From Anaeroglomus sp964550565 (GTDB lineage: Bacteria > Planctomycetota > Phycisphaerae > Sedimentisphaerales > Anaerohalosphaeraceae): a DNA stretch of 56,011 bases. The DNA is taken from NCBI GenBank assembly GCA_964550565.1, contig CAZKAI010000010.1, forward strand, positions 1-56,011. The letters run 5' to 3'. The translations under genes and the position numbers were made by a program. The notes beneath the pieces were generated by a model. The model was given only the letters and a program-made list of their open reading frames with translations. It ran no database searches and was not told the DNA's origin. Shown one piece after another: positions 17,204 to 25,509 of this stretch. Numbering within the stretch: the stretch's first letter is position 1; each line of letters begins with the position of its first letter.

Positions 17204-17965
17204 ATGAATCTGCGCGACCTGCATTTTCAAAAAACCAAAGGGCTATTTATCACCGGCACCGACACCGGTGTAGGCAAGACATTAATCACCGGCGGTATTG
17301 CCAAAATCCTGAAGCAATATAACCTGAAGGTCGGCGTGCTCAAGCCGATTGCCACCGGCTGCCGCGACGAACGCGGAGGGCTGGTCAGTACGGATACCGA
17401 GTTTCTTGCGATGTGCGCAGAGACGAATTTCCCGCTGTCGGTGATAACACCGGTTTGCTATAAGATTCCCGCCGCGCCGGTCGTGTGTGGCCGGGTTGAA
17501 AAGCGGCCCATTGACTATGAACAGATTGCCGCAATGTACAATTATCTGGCCGGGATATCCGATGTCGTCCTGGTCGAAGGCATCGGGGGAGTGATGGTGC
17601 CGCTGGATGAAGAGCATACCATTCTCGATTTGGCCGTTCAGATTGGATTGCCCGCAGTGGTCGTGGCCCGGCCCAACCTGGGGACGATTAATCATTCCCT
17701 GTTGACGATTGAGGCCATTCGCCGGACAAATCTGCCGCTGGCGGGTGTGGTCATCAGCGGTTACAACACCGCCACAGCCGAACTCGCCGAAGAAACCGCC
17801 CCGGATATCATCGCCCAGTTCGGCAAAACCGACATCCTGGCCGTGGTCGGCTATGATGAAGAATCCAGTATCGAGCAGCTCCGCATCGGCCCCATGACCC
17901 TGGCCGGCCTCGACGAATGCCAGTGGTACTCACGGATTATGGGGCAGGGATTCCACAGGGGCTGA
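17204..17965 (+). CDS. bioD: ATP-dependent dethiobiotin synthetase
   Basis: BioD closes the ureido ring of dethiobiotin from DAPA, CO2 and ATP. 253 residues with the P-loop 'GTDTGVGKT' near the N-terminus, the substrate lysine in 'GVLKPIATGC', 'SDVVLVEGIGGVMVPL' and 'VVARPNLGTINHSLLTIEAI'. It starts one base after the bioA stop with AAAGG in the bioA end as ribosome site. The last 36 bp overlap the convergent end of the sigma-fusion gene (17930-17965), a tail-to-tail overlap that may allow antisense effects. Confidence 0.96.
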   Translation: MNLRDLHFQKTKGLFITGTDTGVGKTLITGGIAKILKQYNLKVGVLKPIATGCRDERGGLVSTDTEFLAMCAETNFPLSVITPVCYKIPAAPVVCGRVEKRPIDYEQIAAMYNYLAGISDVVLVEGIGGVMVPLDEEHTILDLAVQIGLPAVVVARPNLGTINHSLLTIEAIRRTNLPLAGVVISGYNTATAELAEETAPDIIAQFGKTDILAVVGYDEESSIEQLRIGPMTLAGLDECQWYSRIMGQGFHRG

Positions 17966-20900
17966 TTCTTTCTGCTGGTTGTATTCCTCCTGGGTTGGAA
18001 TCACGACGGTTATCTTGTATTTTTTCTGGCCCGGCATAAATTCCACAGGTATTTCAATGCTGTGATATTTGCTTTCATAGGTTTGGTCCATTTTGTTTAA
18101 TCGATCCATTTCTCTGGATTTGCCGAATACCCGAACCATTTCCAGTGTAAACGTCTCCGCGGGCTTTACAGTTACATTCAGTTTTTCTGCCTCAGGGACA
18201 TTTGTAAAATTCACAATCCCCTTTTGGTCGGTACGTTTCTGAAGTTTATCCCGTTTCCATTCGTATTTAATGGAGTTCTGGTTATTGTCAAGCTGTACTT
18301 TTATCTGCGGAACCGTTTGTCCGGCCGAATCAACAACAGTAACTTCGATTTCGGTTTCAGGCCGGATGGCGGTCATTTCGACAACATAGTCCTTCAGACC
18401 GGGAACGTAGGGAATATCCACTTCGACTTCGGGATAATAGAGCATCGCATCATATTTCTCCGGCTGATTATTGATATTATAAGCATTAAACCAGGATAAC
18501 TGGGCGGTGATATGAAGCCCGGGAATATCAGGGCATCCACGGAACGCAAAATTGCCGTTGGGATCGGTTTGTGCCGAACTGTCTTTCAAATTGATCCCTG
18601 GAGCGGATAACGTAATGGAGCGATCCGCCAGCGGTGTATTGAGATTGTCTTTTAAAGTGCCGCGAATGGTAATCTGTTGAAGATTCAGCGACATATCATA
18701 GTCCAGGATGCTTAACGGCTCATCGAGGGTAATCGTTTTATTTTCACCCGCATATCCCGGGGCCGAGACCGTGATGGAGAATATGCAGTCCTTCCAGAGC
18801 GAGGGGAGTCCTCGAAACACATAATATCCATTGGCGTCGGATTCTGCGGAAAATGTCCATTTAAAATTGCTGCTGTAAAAAGGAATTAAGGTGTCCTTTT
18901 TACGAAATTCGTATCGGCAGTCCAGTCTGGCGCCGGAAATATTATTGCCGGCCGTATCGGTGACATATCCATGGATGGTACCGGTTGGCTGCATCACCAA
19001 TACGATATCTTTTACCACAGGCTCCTTCATTGACGAAGAATACGTTTGATAAGTTGATGTCACGCCGTTTACGGTACGCGTGCCGGTGACCGATGTTCTT
19101 TCCGACACAATATTGCCGCCGAATCCCGGCAGCAGGTTTGGGTCAAAACCTCTCACAGTGTGGGACGGGTCATATAAAACCGTCCATGCCGAAAAATCCT
19201 GTCGACCGGGCAATGTTGCCCAAAAATAGACAGGCAGATTCATGTAAGAGGTATTGTGCGGAAACCTGTCGGGTATTCGAATTTCAAACCGCCCGGCACT
19301 GTCAGTGGTTCCTTTCAGGTATTCCATGTCCCACAGAGGATTATAATAGATAAATACATCAGTGCCGGCAACGGGCTGGTTGAGCAGGTCAACGACATAT
19401 CCGGTAAATCCCGCGGGTTCTTTCGCTGCCAACTGCGTGTCATTCGCCTGCGGCTGATAGGTAAACAGCGAGTCCGGAATGGGCGCAAAATCAAACACTG
19501 CTATTTCTGAATTTTCTTCAGAGGACTGGTTGGGGTCTGTCCGGATGCACATGATTTTTTCCGGCAGCAGTGTCGCGGCGTCAACAAAGGCATGAATATC
19601 ATAATCCGTTTCGGCCTGTTCGGACAGCGGGATTAATTGGTAGATTAAAATCTCTCCATTATTCTGTGCCCCTATCTGTCGGACATCGTACCACTGGGGG
19701 ATATTGGGTTCATTCTCAGGATTTGGAGTATGTCGAAACAGGGTTGCCAGAGCAAAGAGGCGGTTTTCTGAAAAATGCAGATTGTCAGCGGAAGGGCGGC
19801 CGTGCTGAATTGTCTTTTTGATTTTATCAATGTGGATTTTCTCTGTACCGTTTTCGATGTCAATAGAAGCTGGAGTTTCATACCGATATTGATTGGGCAA
19901 CTTAATCCATACCTTTTCCTCAAAATTCACAGGGTTCGGTACCGGCTGCGGGGTTGCTTTTGCCTCGTTTTCATAAACAACCGCAGTATGAGACATTGAA
20001 GTCATCATCTGCTGTACCGGTTCATTCAATTTCGGCCAGTCGGGGTGAGCGGAGACAGGCTGAGGTACGGCCTCCGGCACGGATACAGACGAAATCTGGA
20101 CAGGTACATCCTGGGCCTTATTTTCGAGAGCGACTTCCTGTGCAACAGCATTTTCGGCATGTACCAAAGCAAGAGAGTTGGAGCTTGTCATTTCCTGCCT
20201 GTCCTGCTCCTGTGCCGGTTCGATAACCGCTGTTTGCATGACGGATTCCGCGCTGTTGGCGGGATTCCAATAATGATAAACCACAGCCCCCGCTCCAATA
20301 ATCAATGCCGCAGCGATAGCAGCAATCTTGATTCCTGTCGCAGCCAATATCCCGGTTGCTGCCGTCGTTGCTCCGCCTGCCGCCAGAGAGCCGGCCGCCG
20401 TGCCTGCCGCGGTCGCTGCGGTTCCCGCTGCCAGTCCTGCCCCGATAGAAACCATCACCGCCTTCGTGAATTGCTTGCCCGGCCCGGTCTTTTCCAGCGT
20501 CTGTTCAATCATCACCGAAACCTTATCCTTGAGCATCTGCCGCCCGCGCGACAGGCGAGTCCGCACGGTTGCCTCATTCATATCCATACTTTGTGCCACT
20601 TCTTTTGTCGATTGATGCTGCCGATAAAACAGTACCAGCGGCTCCCGATATTCTTCCGGAAGCTGCATTAAGGCATGACTCAGAATCATTTCTTCCTCCC
20701 GGCTGATGGCAATCTCCGCAGATGACGGACAGGCCTGTGTGGCAAGTATTTCCAATGTGTCAGTATCGCAGACGGCAACTTTGCTGGCGTGTTTCTGCCG
20801 ATAATGAGTCTGGATGAGATTTCGGGTGATACTGCAAAGCCATGAGCGGAATTTGTCGATGTCCTTGAGCTGAAAAAGGTTTTTCCACGCCTGCAGAAAG

Positions 20901-21052
20901 GTCTCCTGTGCCAGCTCCTCACTGGTATCCACCCGGCCTGTGGCACTGAATGTAATCGCACAGATCAGGGACTGATATTTTTCGACCAGCCGCTCAAAAG
21001 CGCGGCAATCCCCCGCCACTGACGCTCGTATCAGATTCTGTTCTTCTCTCAT
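17930..21052 (-). CDS. Membrane-tethered ECF sigma factor with LolA/RseB-like region and Ig-like repeats
   Basis: 1040 residues with an unusual architecture. Residues 1-182 are a full ECF sigma factor: region 2 with 'TSEELAQETFLQAWKNLFQLKDIDKFRSWLCSITRN' and region 4 with 'LPEEYREPLVLFYRQ' and the helix-turn-helix 'VAQSMDMNEATVRTRLSRG'. Residues about 200-240 are an Ala/Gly/Thr-rich linker and 241-262 a transmembrane segment ('AAIAAALIIGAGAVVYHYW'). After a Pro/Gln-rich stretch, about 340-536 has a pattern like LolA/RseB ('VWIKLPNQYRYET', 'FVDAATLLPEKIMCIRTDP', 'FAPIPDSLFTYQP'). From about 547 on there are four carboxypeptidase-regulatory/CnaB-like repeats ('GTTDSAGRFEI', 'GTIHGYVTDTAGNNI', 'ITIRGTLKDNLNTPLA', 'VTVVDSAGQTV'). 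The sigma part would face the cytoplasm and the rest the periplasm. No anti-sigma gene overlaps it. Confidence 0.9.
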   Translation of the reverse strand: MREEQNLIRASVAGDCRAFERLVEKYQSLICAITFSATGRVDTSEELAQETFLQAWKNLFQLKDIDKFRSWLCSITRNLIQTHYRQKHASKVAVCDTDTLEILATQACPSSAEIAISREEEMILSHALMQLPEEYREPLVLFYRQHQSTKEVAQSMDMNEATVRTRLSRGRQMLKDKVSVMIEQTLEKTGPGKQFTKAVMVSIGAGLAAGTAATAAGTAAGSLAAGGATTAATGILAATGIKIAAIAAALIIGAGAVVYHYWNPANSAESVMQTAVIEPAQEQDRQEMTSSNSLALVHAENAVAQEVALENKAQDVPVQISSVSVPEAVPQPVSAHPDWPKLNEPVQQMMTSMSHTAVVYENEAKATPQPVPNPVNFEEKVWIKLPNQYRYETPASIDIENGTEKIHIDKIKKTIQHGRPSADNLHFSENRLFALATLFRHTPNPENEPNIPQWYDVRQIGAQNNGEILIYQLIPLSEQAETDYDIHAFVDAATLLPEKIMCIRTDPNQSSEENSEIAVFDFAPIPDSLFTYQPQANDTQLAAKEPAGFTGYVVDLLNQPVAGTDVFIYYNPLWDMEYLKGTTDSAGRFEIRIPDRFPHNTSYMNLPVYFWATLPGRQDFSAWTVLYDPSHTVRGFDPNLLPGFGGNIVSERTSVTGTRTVNGVTSTYQTYSSSMKEPVVKDIVLVMQPTGTIHGYVTDTAGNNISGARLDCRYEFRKKDTLIPFYSSNFKWTFSAESDANGYYVFRGLPSLWKDCIFSITVSAPGYAGENKTITLDEPLSILDYDMSLNLQQITIRGTLKDNLNTPLADRSITLSAPGINLKDSSAQTDPNGNFAFRGCPDIPGLHITAQLSWFNAYNINNQPEKYDAMLYYPEVEVDIPYVPGLKDYVVEMTAIRPETEIEVTVVDSAGQTVPQIKVQLDNNQNSIKYEWKRDKLQKRTDQKGIVNFTNVPEAEKLNVTVKPAETFTLEMVRVFGKSREMDRLNKMDQTYESKYHSIEIPVEFMPGQKKYKITVVIPTQEEYNQQKESAPVESLPHNP

Positions 21053-21246
21053 AAATCCTTCCTTTTCCTTAACGGATTATTCTACTGCAACTGTCCAGTA
21101 AGGAAAAGCCGTCAGATGTGTCAAAAAAAATGAAAAAATGTGAGGGATTTTTCGCCGATTCAAAAAAGTCCCCCTCGCCCTATGAGGATATCGCTCCTTT
21201 TGCCGCCAATGAGGGCTCGGGGGTAGTTCATAGAAACCTGAAAGCA

Positions 21247-21957
21247 TCATTGTTGCATGTTGTTCGTTTCAGGCATTCGTTTCTGGATAGCTTCAATCGC
21301 CTTCTGGAAGGGATTTTCCGTCCCGTCTTTGGGCCATTTGGCACTGTGTTTTTCAAGAGTATCAAGGACGCCGGCATCGCCAATCTGGGCCAGGATGCTG
21401 GCCGCAAGAACTTTCGTCTCCGGAAGTCCCGTATCCAGCAAGAGTTCCAATTGCCCCAACCGGCCGGCAGTCCGGGCTTGTTCGACCTGCTGTTTTTCCC
21501 GGTCCAGCCGTTTGGCATATTCCGCTTTGTTGGTGGGGACTGATTCGGCGGTATTGTTTAAAACTCCCTGAATATCACTGCCGATGGTCTTGCGCAGCCC
21601 CGGGCGGATATGCACGAAATAAACCGCCTGAAGCATGACCCCAACAGCGATTAAAAAGATTGCCGCGATTCGTTTCCACCCTATTGTCCATCCGATTTGC
21701 CGATTTTGCACGCCCGGTTCCTGATGCAGGTCCGAGGCGTTGAGTTTCTCGATGACTTTGTCGATTTTATCCGTCATACATTCAGCTCCCGTCCATCGCC
21801 CGACCTGCTCCTCGACGGCCTGCAGGCCTTCCCAGTATGCCCTGCATGCGGCACACTGGTCGATGTGTTCTAAAACGCTGATCTGTTCGGAGATTTCAAG
21901 CATCTCCAGGGACATATCTAAAATTTTGTTTTCATAGTCTTGGCAAGGATGAGTCAT
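21247..21957 (-). CDS. Zinc-finger anti-sigma factor with C-terminal HEAT-like segment
   Basis: 236 residues. The N-terminal cytoplasmic domain has the ZAS motif His31-x3-Cys35-x2-Cys38 ('HIDQCAACRAYW'), which grips ECF sigma factors. One transmembrane helix lies at about 97-116 ('IAAIFLIAVGVMLQAVYFV'). The periplasmic part has a Lys/Glu/Gln-rich coil and a HEAT-like repeat ('LLLDTGLPETKVLAASILAQIGDAGVLDTLEKH'). Its ATG overlaps the stop of the upstream sigma gene (ATGA), the standard sigma/anti-sigma arrangement. The next gene downstream on the same strand, 194 nt away, is the sigma fusion. Confidence 0.9.
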   Translation of the reverse strand: MTHPCQDYENKILDMSLEMLEISEQISVLEHIDQCAACRAYWEGLQAVEEQVGRWTGAECMTDKIDKVIEKLNASDLHQEPGVQNRQIGWTIGWKRIAAIFLIAVGVMLQAVYFVHIRPGLRKTIGSDIQGVLNNTAESVPTNKAEYAKRLDREKQQVEQARTAGRLGQLELLLDTGLPETKVLAASILAQIGDAGVLDTLEKHSAKWPKDGTENPFQKAIEAIQKRMPETNNMQQ

Positions 21958-22487
21958 ACCTTATCTCCCTGCTCCTTCATTAACTGATAAAGCTGTGCCA
22001 GGGCACAGCGCACTTTCCGATGAATATCCGTCAGGGAGGCCCCCAGTTGCTCCGCGACGGCCCGCAGCGTCTTGCCATGGAAGTAATACAATACCAGCGG
22101 CGTCCGCAATTCCGTCGGCAGTTTGCCGATGGCCCATTGCAGTTGCTCGCAGTCGTCCTGGCTGGCGCCGTGGCTGAGTGTCGGTTCGTTAATCTGTTCA
22201 TTGAATTCAAGCTCCTGCTTCCTGCCGCCCAGAAAGGTCCGCGCGTTATTTTGCGCAATTTTGCGGATCCACGGCCCGAACTGGTCCGGGTCACGCAACT
22301 GACCGATCTTGATATAGCCTTTCAAAAGAACGTCCTGGGCAATGTCTTCAGCATCCTGAGGATGGCTGACGATGGCCAGACATTGTCCATACACCGCCCC
22401 ATAATACTGGCGGATCAGCTCGGCATACGCCGTTTTGTCGCCTCTGGCCGAGGCCAACACCAATTGTCTCTGCCTGCTCTTATCCAT
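21954..22487 (-). CDS. ECF-type RNA polymerase sigma factor
   Basis: 177 residues. Region 2 is 'VSHPQDAEDIAQDVLLKGYIKIGQLRDPDQFGPWIRKIAQNNAR' (about 41-84) and region 4 is 'LPTELRTPLVLYYFHG' followed by the helix-turn-helix 'LRAVAEQLGASLTDIHRKVRCAL' (about 122-166). It is coupled by a 4-nt overlap to its anti-sigma factor. Its own upstream region has a possible -35 CTGACA and -10 TATGAT, but the 19-bp spacer is long. It is the second of three ECF sigma genes in this window. Confidence 0.95.
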   Translation of the reverse strand: MDKSRQRQLVLASARGDKTAYAELIRQYYGAVYGQCLAIVSHPQDAEDIAQDVLLKGYIKIGQLRDPDQFGPWIRKIAQNNARTFLGGRKQELEFNEQINEPTLSHGASQDDCEQLQWAIGKLPTELRTPLVLYYFHGKTLRAVAEQLGASLTDIHRKVRCALAQLYQLMKEQGDKV

Positions 22488-22588
22488 TACCCATCGCTCA
22501 ATTCATTCTATTAGACTTAATCATACGACCCATTTTCCCAAAATTGTCAGAATTTTGAAGTATTTTTGTCGAAGATTTTTGGTTCTAT

Positions 22589-24004
22589 CTATTTTATAGC
22601 CAGATTCTTATGAAAACACACACGATACAGATACACTGTAAAGGTTGACCAGGCAAGAATCAGGATGACCACTATAATGCCCCAGTTTACCTGAATCAGA
22701 TTGTCCCTGATATTCATGAGGAGTGGAAACGAGGCTCCCATCAGTCCGGAGACGATAATAATACTCATGAACATGAAATGTTTTTTCCCCCAGAATAGAA
22801 GACGCAGCAACGCCACGATTGGTGCCCCAATTATAAACAGATAACAAGACTGCCAGCTCAGGGCGTGAAACTCCGCAATGAAACCGCGTATGGGAAATGT
22901 TGGCATATACGGCGCCAGCAGTATCGTTGCGGCAATACCCACAGAAGCCATCACCAATCCCAGCAGGGTCAAAAATACCAGAGACATTAGCGCCGAGACA
23001 AATCGTTCCATACGCCCGCGGGTCAGCAGTAGCGTCGAATGTACCTGTAAATCCGTCCCCAGAATGGAGAAGATAAACATCAGCCAGATAAAAAGATTCC
23101 CTGTCTTTCCATAATATCCGAATAATAAAAACACCAGAGACATAAAGATCAGGTTTGTCCCATGGGACTTGAGAGTCATCAATGCGACGGGACCCAGCGT
23201 TTGATACATCACCCCATAGATGAACGAAGCGAATGGCTGATTTCGGTTCCGGGCTATCTTTTCGACAAAAAACCGTCCCAGTCTCGACAGCTTTTCATCG
23301 GTTTGGGCGGAAATTGCCTTAAATTGTTCCCGCTGGGACTTCTTAACTTGCCCGGCAGAAAACGCCCCTGTAAATCCAAGATAATGCCGTCCGCAGCAGA
23401 CCTGAAAAAACGATGTCCTGCCAAGAATCCGCCAGGCCCAACAGGATACGATCCCGCTGAGGACGGCAACAACGGCAGCCACCATCGGCTGGAGCCAATA
23501 CTGCCCTATGGAAATAGAATCCATCATCATGGGGCCGAATATCAGAATCGGAAACGCAAAGCCTACGATAGCCTGATTGCGGCTGCGATAGGAGCACCAG
23601 ACCCCAATCCAGAACAGAATCTGCCCGAAAGCCAATACCAGAATGGCGGCACAGCATCGCGAGGTAATATCGCGGGGGTATAATAATAGAACCATCGCCG
23701 CACACAACAGGGAGCCAAAAACATTGAATCCAAACAAAAGTTTGCGAACAATACGGCGATGTCCCGGCAGAGTATAGGACAGAGGTTTACTCAAAATCTC
23801 CAATTGATAAGTCGCGGTCATTGTCCCCATCACCAGCATCCAGAACAGCGGCCAATACAGCGGCGTCATCCACGTATTCACCTTCTGTTCCAGCAGTATA
23901 GGGATCGATGGCAAAAGCATGACCAATATCAATACTTGCCAGAGTATTAATGCCGGCCGCTTCCAGTAATGCGACAGATTAACCATAACCAGATTCATAA
24001 CCAT
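22589..24004 (-). CDS. ABC-2-type permease of a GntR-regulated exporter
   Basis: 471 residues with about 12 hydrophobic helices in two groups of six, separated by a charged loop ('KKSQREQFKAISAQTDEKLSRLGRFFVEKIARN'). It has no ATPase motif. It is the last gene of an operon (GntR regulator, ATPase, permease), 9 nt after the ATPase. GGAG lies 3 nt before the ATG at 24004 and 9 nt before the second ATG at 23998, so the latter may be the true start. The arrangement matches YtrA-family operons, whose transporters are involved in cell-envelope stress or drug export; substrate unknown here. Confidence 0.85.
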   Translation of the reverse strand: MVMNLVMVNLSHYWKRPALILWQVLILVMLLPSIPILLEQKVNTWMTPLYWPLFWMLVMGTMTATYQLEILSKPLSYTLPGHRRIVRKLLFGFNVFGSLLCAAMVLLLYPRDITSRCCAAILVLAFGQILFWIGVWCSYRSRNQAIVGFAFPILIFGPMMMDSISIGQYWLQPMVAAVVAVLSGIVSCWAWRILGRTSFFQVCCGRHYLGFTGAFSAGQVKKSQREQFKAISAQTDEKLSRLGRFFVEKIARNRNQPFASFIYGVMYQTLGPVALMTLKSHGTNLIFMSLVFLLFGYYGKTGNLFIWLMFIFSILGTDLQVHSTLLLTRGRMERFVSALMSLVFLTLLGLVMASVGIAATILLAPYMPTFPIRGFIAEFHALSWQSCYLFIIGAPIVALLRLLFWGKKHFMFMSIIIVSGLMGASFPLLMNIRDNLIQVNWGIIVVILILAWSTFTVYLYRVCFHKNLAIK

Positions 24005-24013
24005 TTTCTCCTG

Positions 24014-24901
24014 TTACTTGATGGCCGCTTCGTACAATTCATCCAGCGACATCCGCCGTATCTGGGCCTGGCAGCCAATTGCCTCGGCCTGACGTACAAT
24101 CTGGGCCTCATCGGCATGACGCAGGGTCAGCACCGCCTGCCCGTCGCTACGGCTCCAGTCGATTGCATTCCTGAACGGCAGCGCTTCCGGCAGTTTTCCG
24201 CCCGCCGCTATCAGCGTTACCCGGCAGAATTCCTCCTGCAGGGTATCCAGTGCACAATTCCGCACAATCCGGCCTTTATCCATAATTACGATGTGATCAA
24301 TAATTTTTTCGACATCGCTGAGGATGTGCGAGGAAATGATAATTGTGCGGTTCTGCGTCTGAATCATCTCCAGCATCAGGTTCAGAAACTGCCGCCGCGC
24401 CAGAGGATCCAGCGCCGAGGCCGGCTCATCAAGAATCAGCAGTTCCGGCTCAAAACCAATCGCCAGCAGAATCGCCAGCTTCTGCCGCTGCCCCGGAGAC
24501 AATGACCCCACACGGTCTTTGAGATTCAATTCAAAATCGTTCACATACCGCTGCTCCAGCTTGGTATTCCACGTCGCATAATACGCCGCGACATAGCGAA
24601 TCAACTGCCCCACATTCATCCAGTCAATCAGTTCGCCTTCCTGATGCACATACCCGATCCGGGCAAATTCCGCCGGGCCAAGCCTGCGGGCCTCCATACC
24701 CAGTGTGGTACATGTCCCCTCATCCGGCAGATACAGCCCGATGATATGACGCAGCAGCGTACTCTTGCCTGCCCCATTGGAACCGACCAGCCCGATGATA
24801 CTGCCGGGCTGAATATCGAGGCTAATTTTATCGAGGGCTGTTGTCGCGCCGAACCGTTTGACGACATCACAAAAATGAACCAGGGTATCCACCTTTGTCA
24901 T
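24014..24901 (-). CDS. ABC transporter ATP-binding protein (YtrB-like)
   Basis: 295 residues. Walker A 'GSNGAGKST', signature 'LSPGQRQKLAILLAIG', Walker B 'LLILDEPASALDPLARRQ', and the switch His in 'IIISSHILSDVEKI'. The C-terminal 80 residues form the extra domain seen in ATPases of ABC-2 exporters. It starts 2 nt after the stop of the GntR gene, so translation is coupled. It energises the permease encoded just downstream. Confidence 0.93.
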   Translation of the reverse strand: MTKVDTLVHFCDVVKRFGATTALDKISLDIQPGSIIGLVGSNGAGKSTLLRHIIGLYLPDEGTCTTLGMEARRLGPAEFARIGYVHQEGELIDWMNVGQLIRYVAAYYATWNTKLEQRYVNDFELNLKDRVGSLSPGQRQKLAILLAIGFEPELLILDEPASALDPLARRQFLNLMLEMIQTQNRTIIISSHILSDVEKIIDHIVIMDKGRIVRNCALDTLQEEFCRVTLIAAGGKLPEALPFRNAIDWSRSDGQAVLTLRHADEAQIVRQAEAIGCQAQIRRMSLDELYEAAIK

Positions 24902-24903
24902 AA

Positions 24904-25296
24904 TTATATCTCCTTTTGAGAGTGAATTTTCTGATAGTGTTCCGTTAATCCCGCAATGACCTGCGGCAGGTCAATGTCCATCTGAACCGCTGTCGCCGCC
25001 ACATCATTGAGCAGGGCATCAAAAAGTGCTTTGCCCTGACTGGCCTTACGAGACTCGGCCAGCGGTGCCACAAATAAACCAATCCCCCGCCGCCGTTGAA
25101 GAAGGCCTTCTGACTCCAGAATACTGTACGCCTTGCTGATGGTCATTGGATTGACCTTGAGCCGGCCGGACAAATCACGCACCGACTCCATCTGGTGGCC
25201 TTCCCCCAGAATCCCCGACAAAATCAGCCGCTGTACCTGCGTCACAATCTGCCGGTATATCGGTACGCCGCTATGGAAATCAATGTCAAGTATCAC
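24904..25296 (-). CDS. GntR-family regulator, YtrA subfamily
   Basis: About 130 residues from a GTG at 25296, which has AAAGGG 6 nt upstream. The longer frame starting at 25356 would run through the promoter and operator, so I reject it. The winged helix is 'IYRQIVTQVQRLILSGILGEGHQMESVRDLSGRLKVNPMTISKAYSILESEGLLQRRRGIGLFV'. The short C-terminal part (about 50 residues) is typical of YtrA-type members, which usually sense by dimerisation and repress a linked ABC transporter. A perfect palindrome overlaps its own -10 region. Confidence 0.93.
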   Translation of the reverse strand: MILDIDFHSGVPIYRQIVTQVQRLILSGILGEGHQMESVRDLSGRLKVNPMTISKAYSILESEGLLQRRRGIGLFVAPLAESRKASQGKALFDALLNDVAATAVQMDIDLPQVIAGLTEHYQKIHSQKEI

Positions 25297-25313
25297 AATT
25301 AACCCTTTCTTTA

Positions 25314-25353
25314 ACTGTATTAGTATAGTAATACAGTAATATTCAAAAGGCAA
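25314..25353 (-). promoter_or_regulatory. Promoter and YtrA-type operator of the GntR-ABC operon
   Basis: Perfect inverted repeat ACTGTATTA - 6 bp - TAATACAGT (25314-25337). On the minus strand it covers the -10 TACTAT (25325-25330), which pairs with -35 TTGCCT (25348-25353) at a 17-bp spacer. Overlap of operator and -10 predicts autorepression. The half-site style fits YtrA-subfamily operators. Confidence 0.8.
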
Positions 25354-25453
25354 CATTTTTTCAGATATTTTCTTAAAATTCTTATATATCCCTTTCGATG
25401 TATCTATTTAAGATATTTATAGATAACACCTTATGATTCACAGGCGATTTCCC

Positions 25454-25482
25454 TTGCCCCCATCCATTCCGTAAAATACAAT
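25454..25482 (+). promoter_or_regulatory. nadB promoter
   Basis: -35 TTGCCC (25454-25459), a 17-bp spacer, -10 TACAAT (25477-25482), 27 nt before the nadB ATG. No operator-like palindrome was seen around it. Confidence 0.5.
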
Positions 25483-25509
25483 AAACTTTTTCCGATAGGA
25501 CCAAAAACA

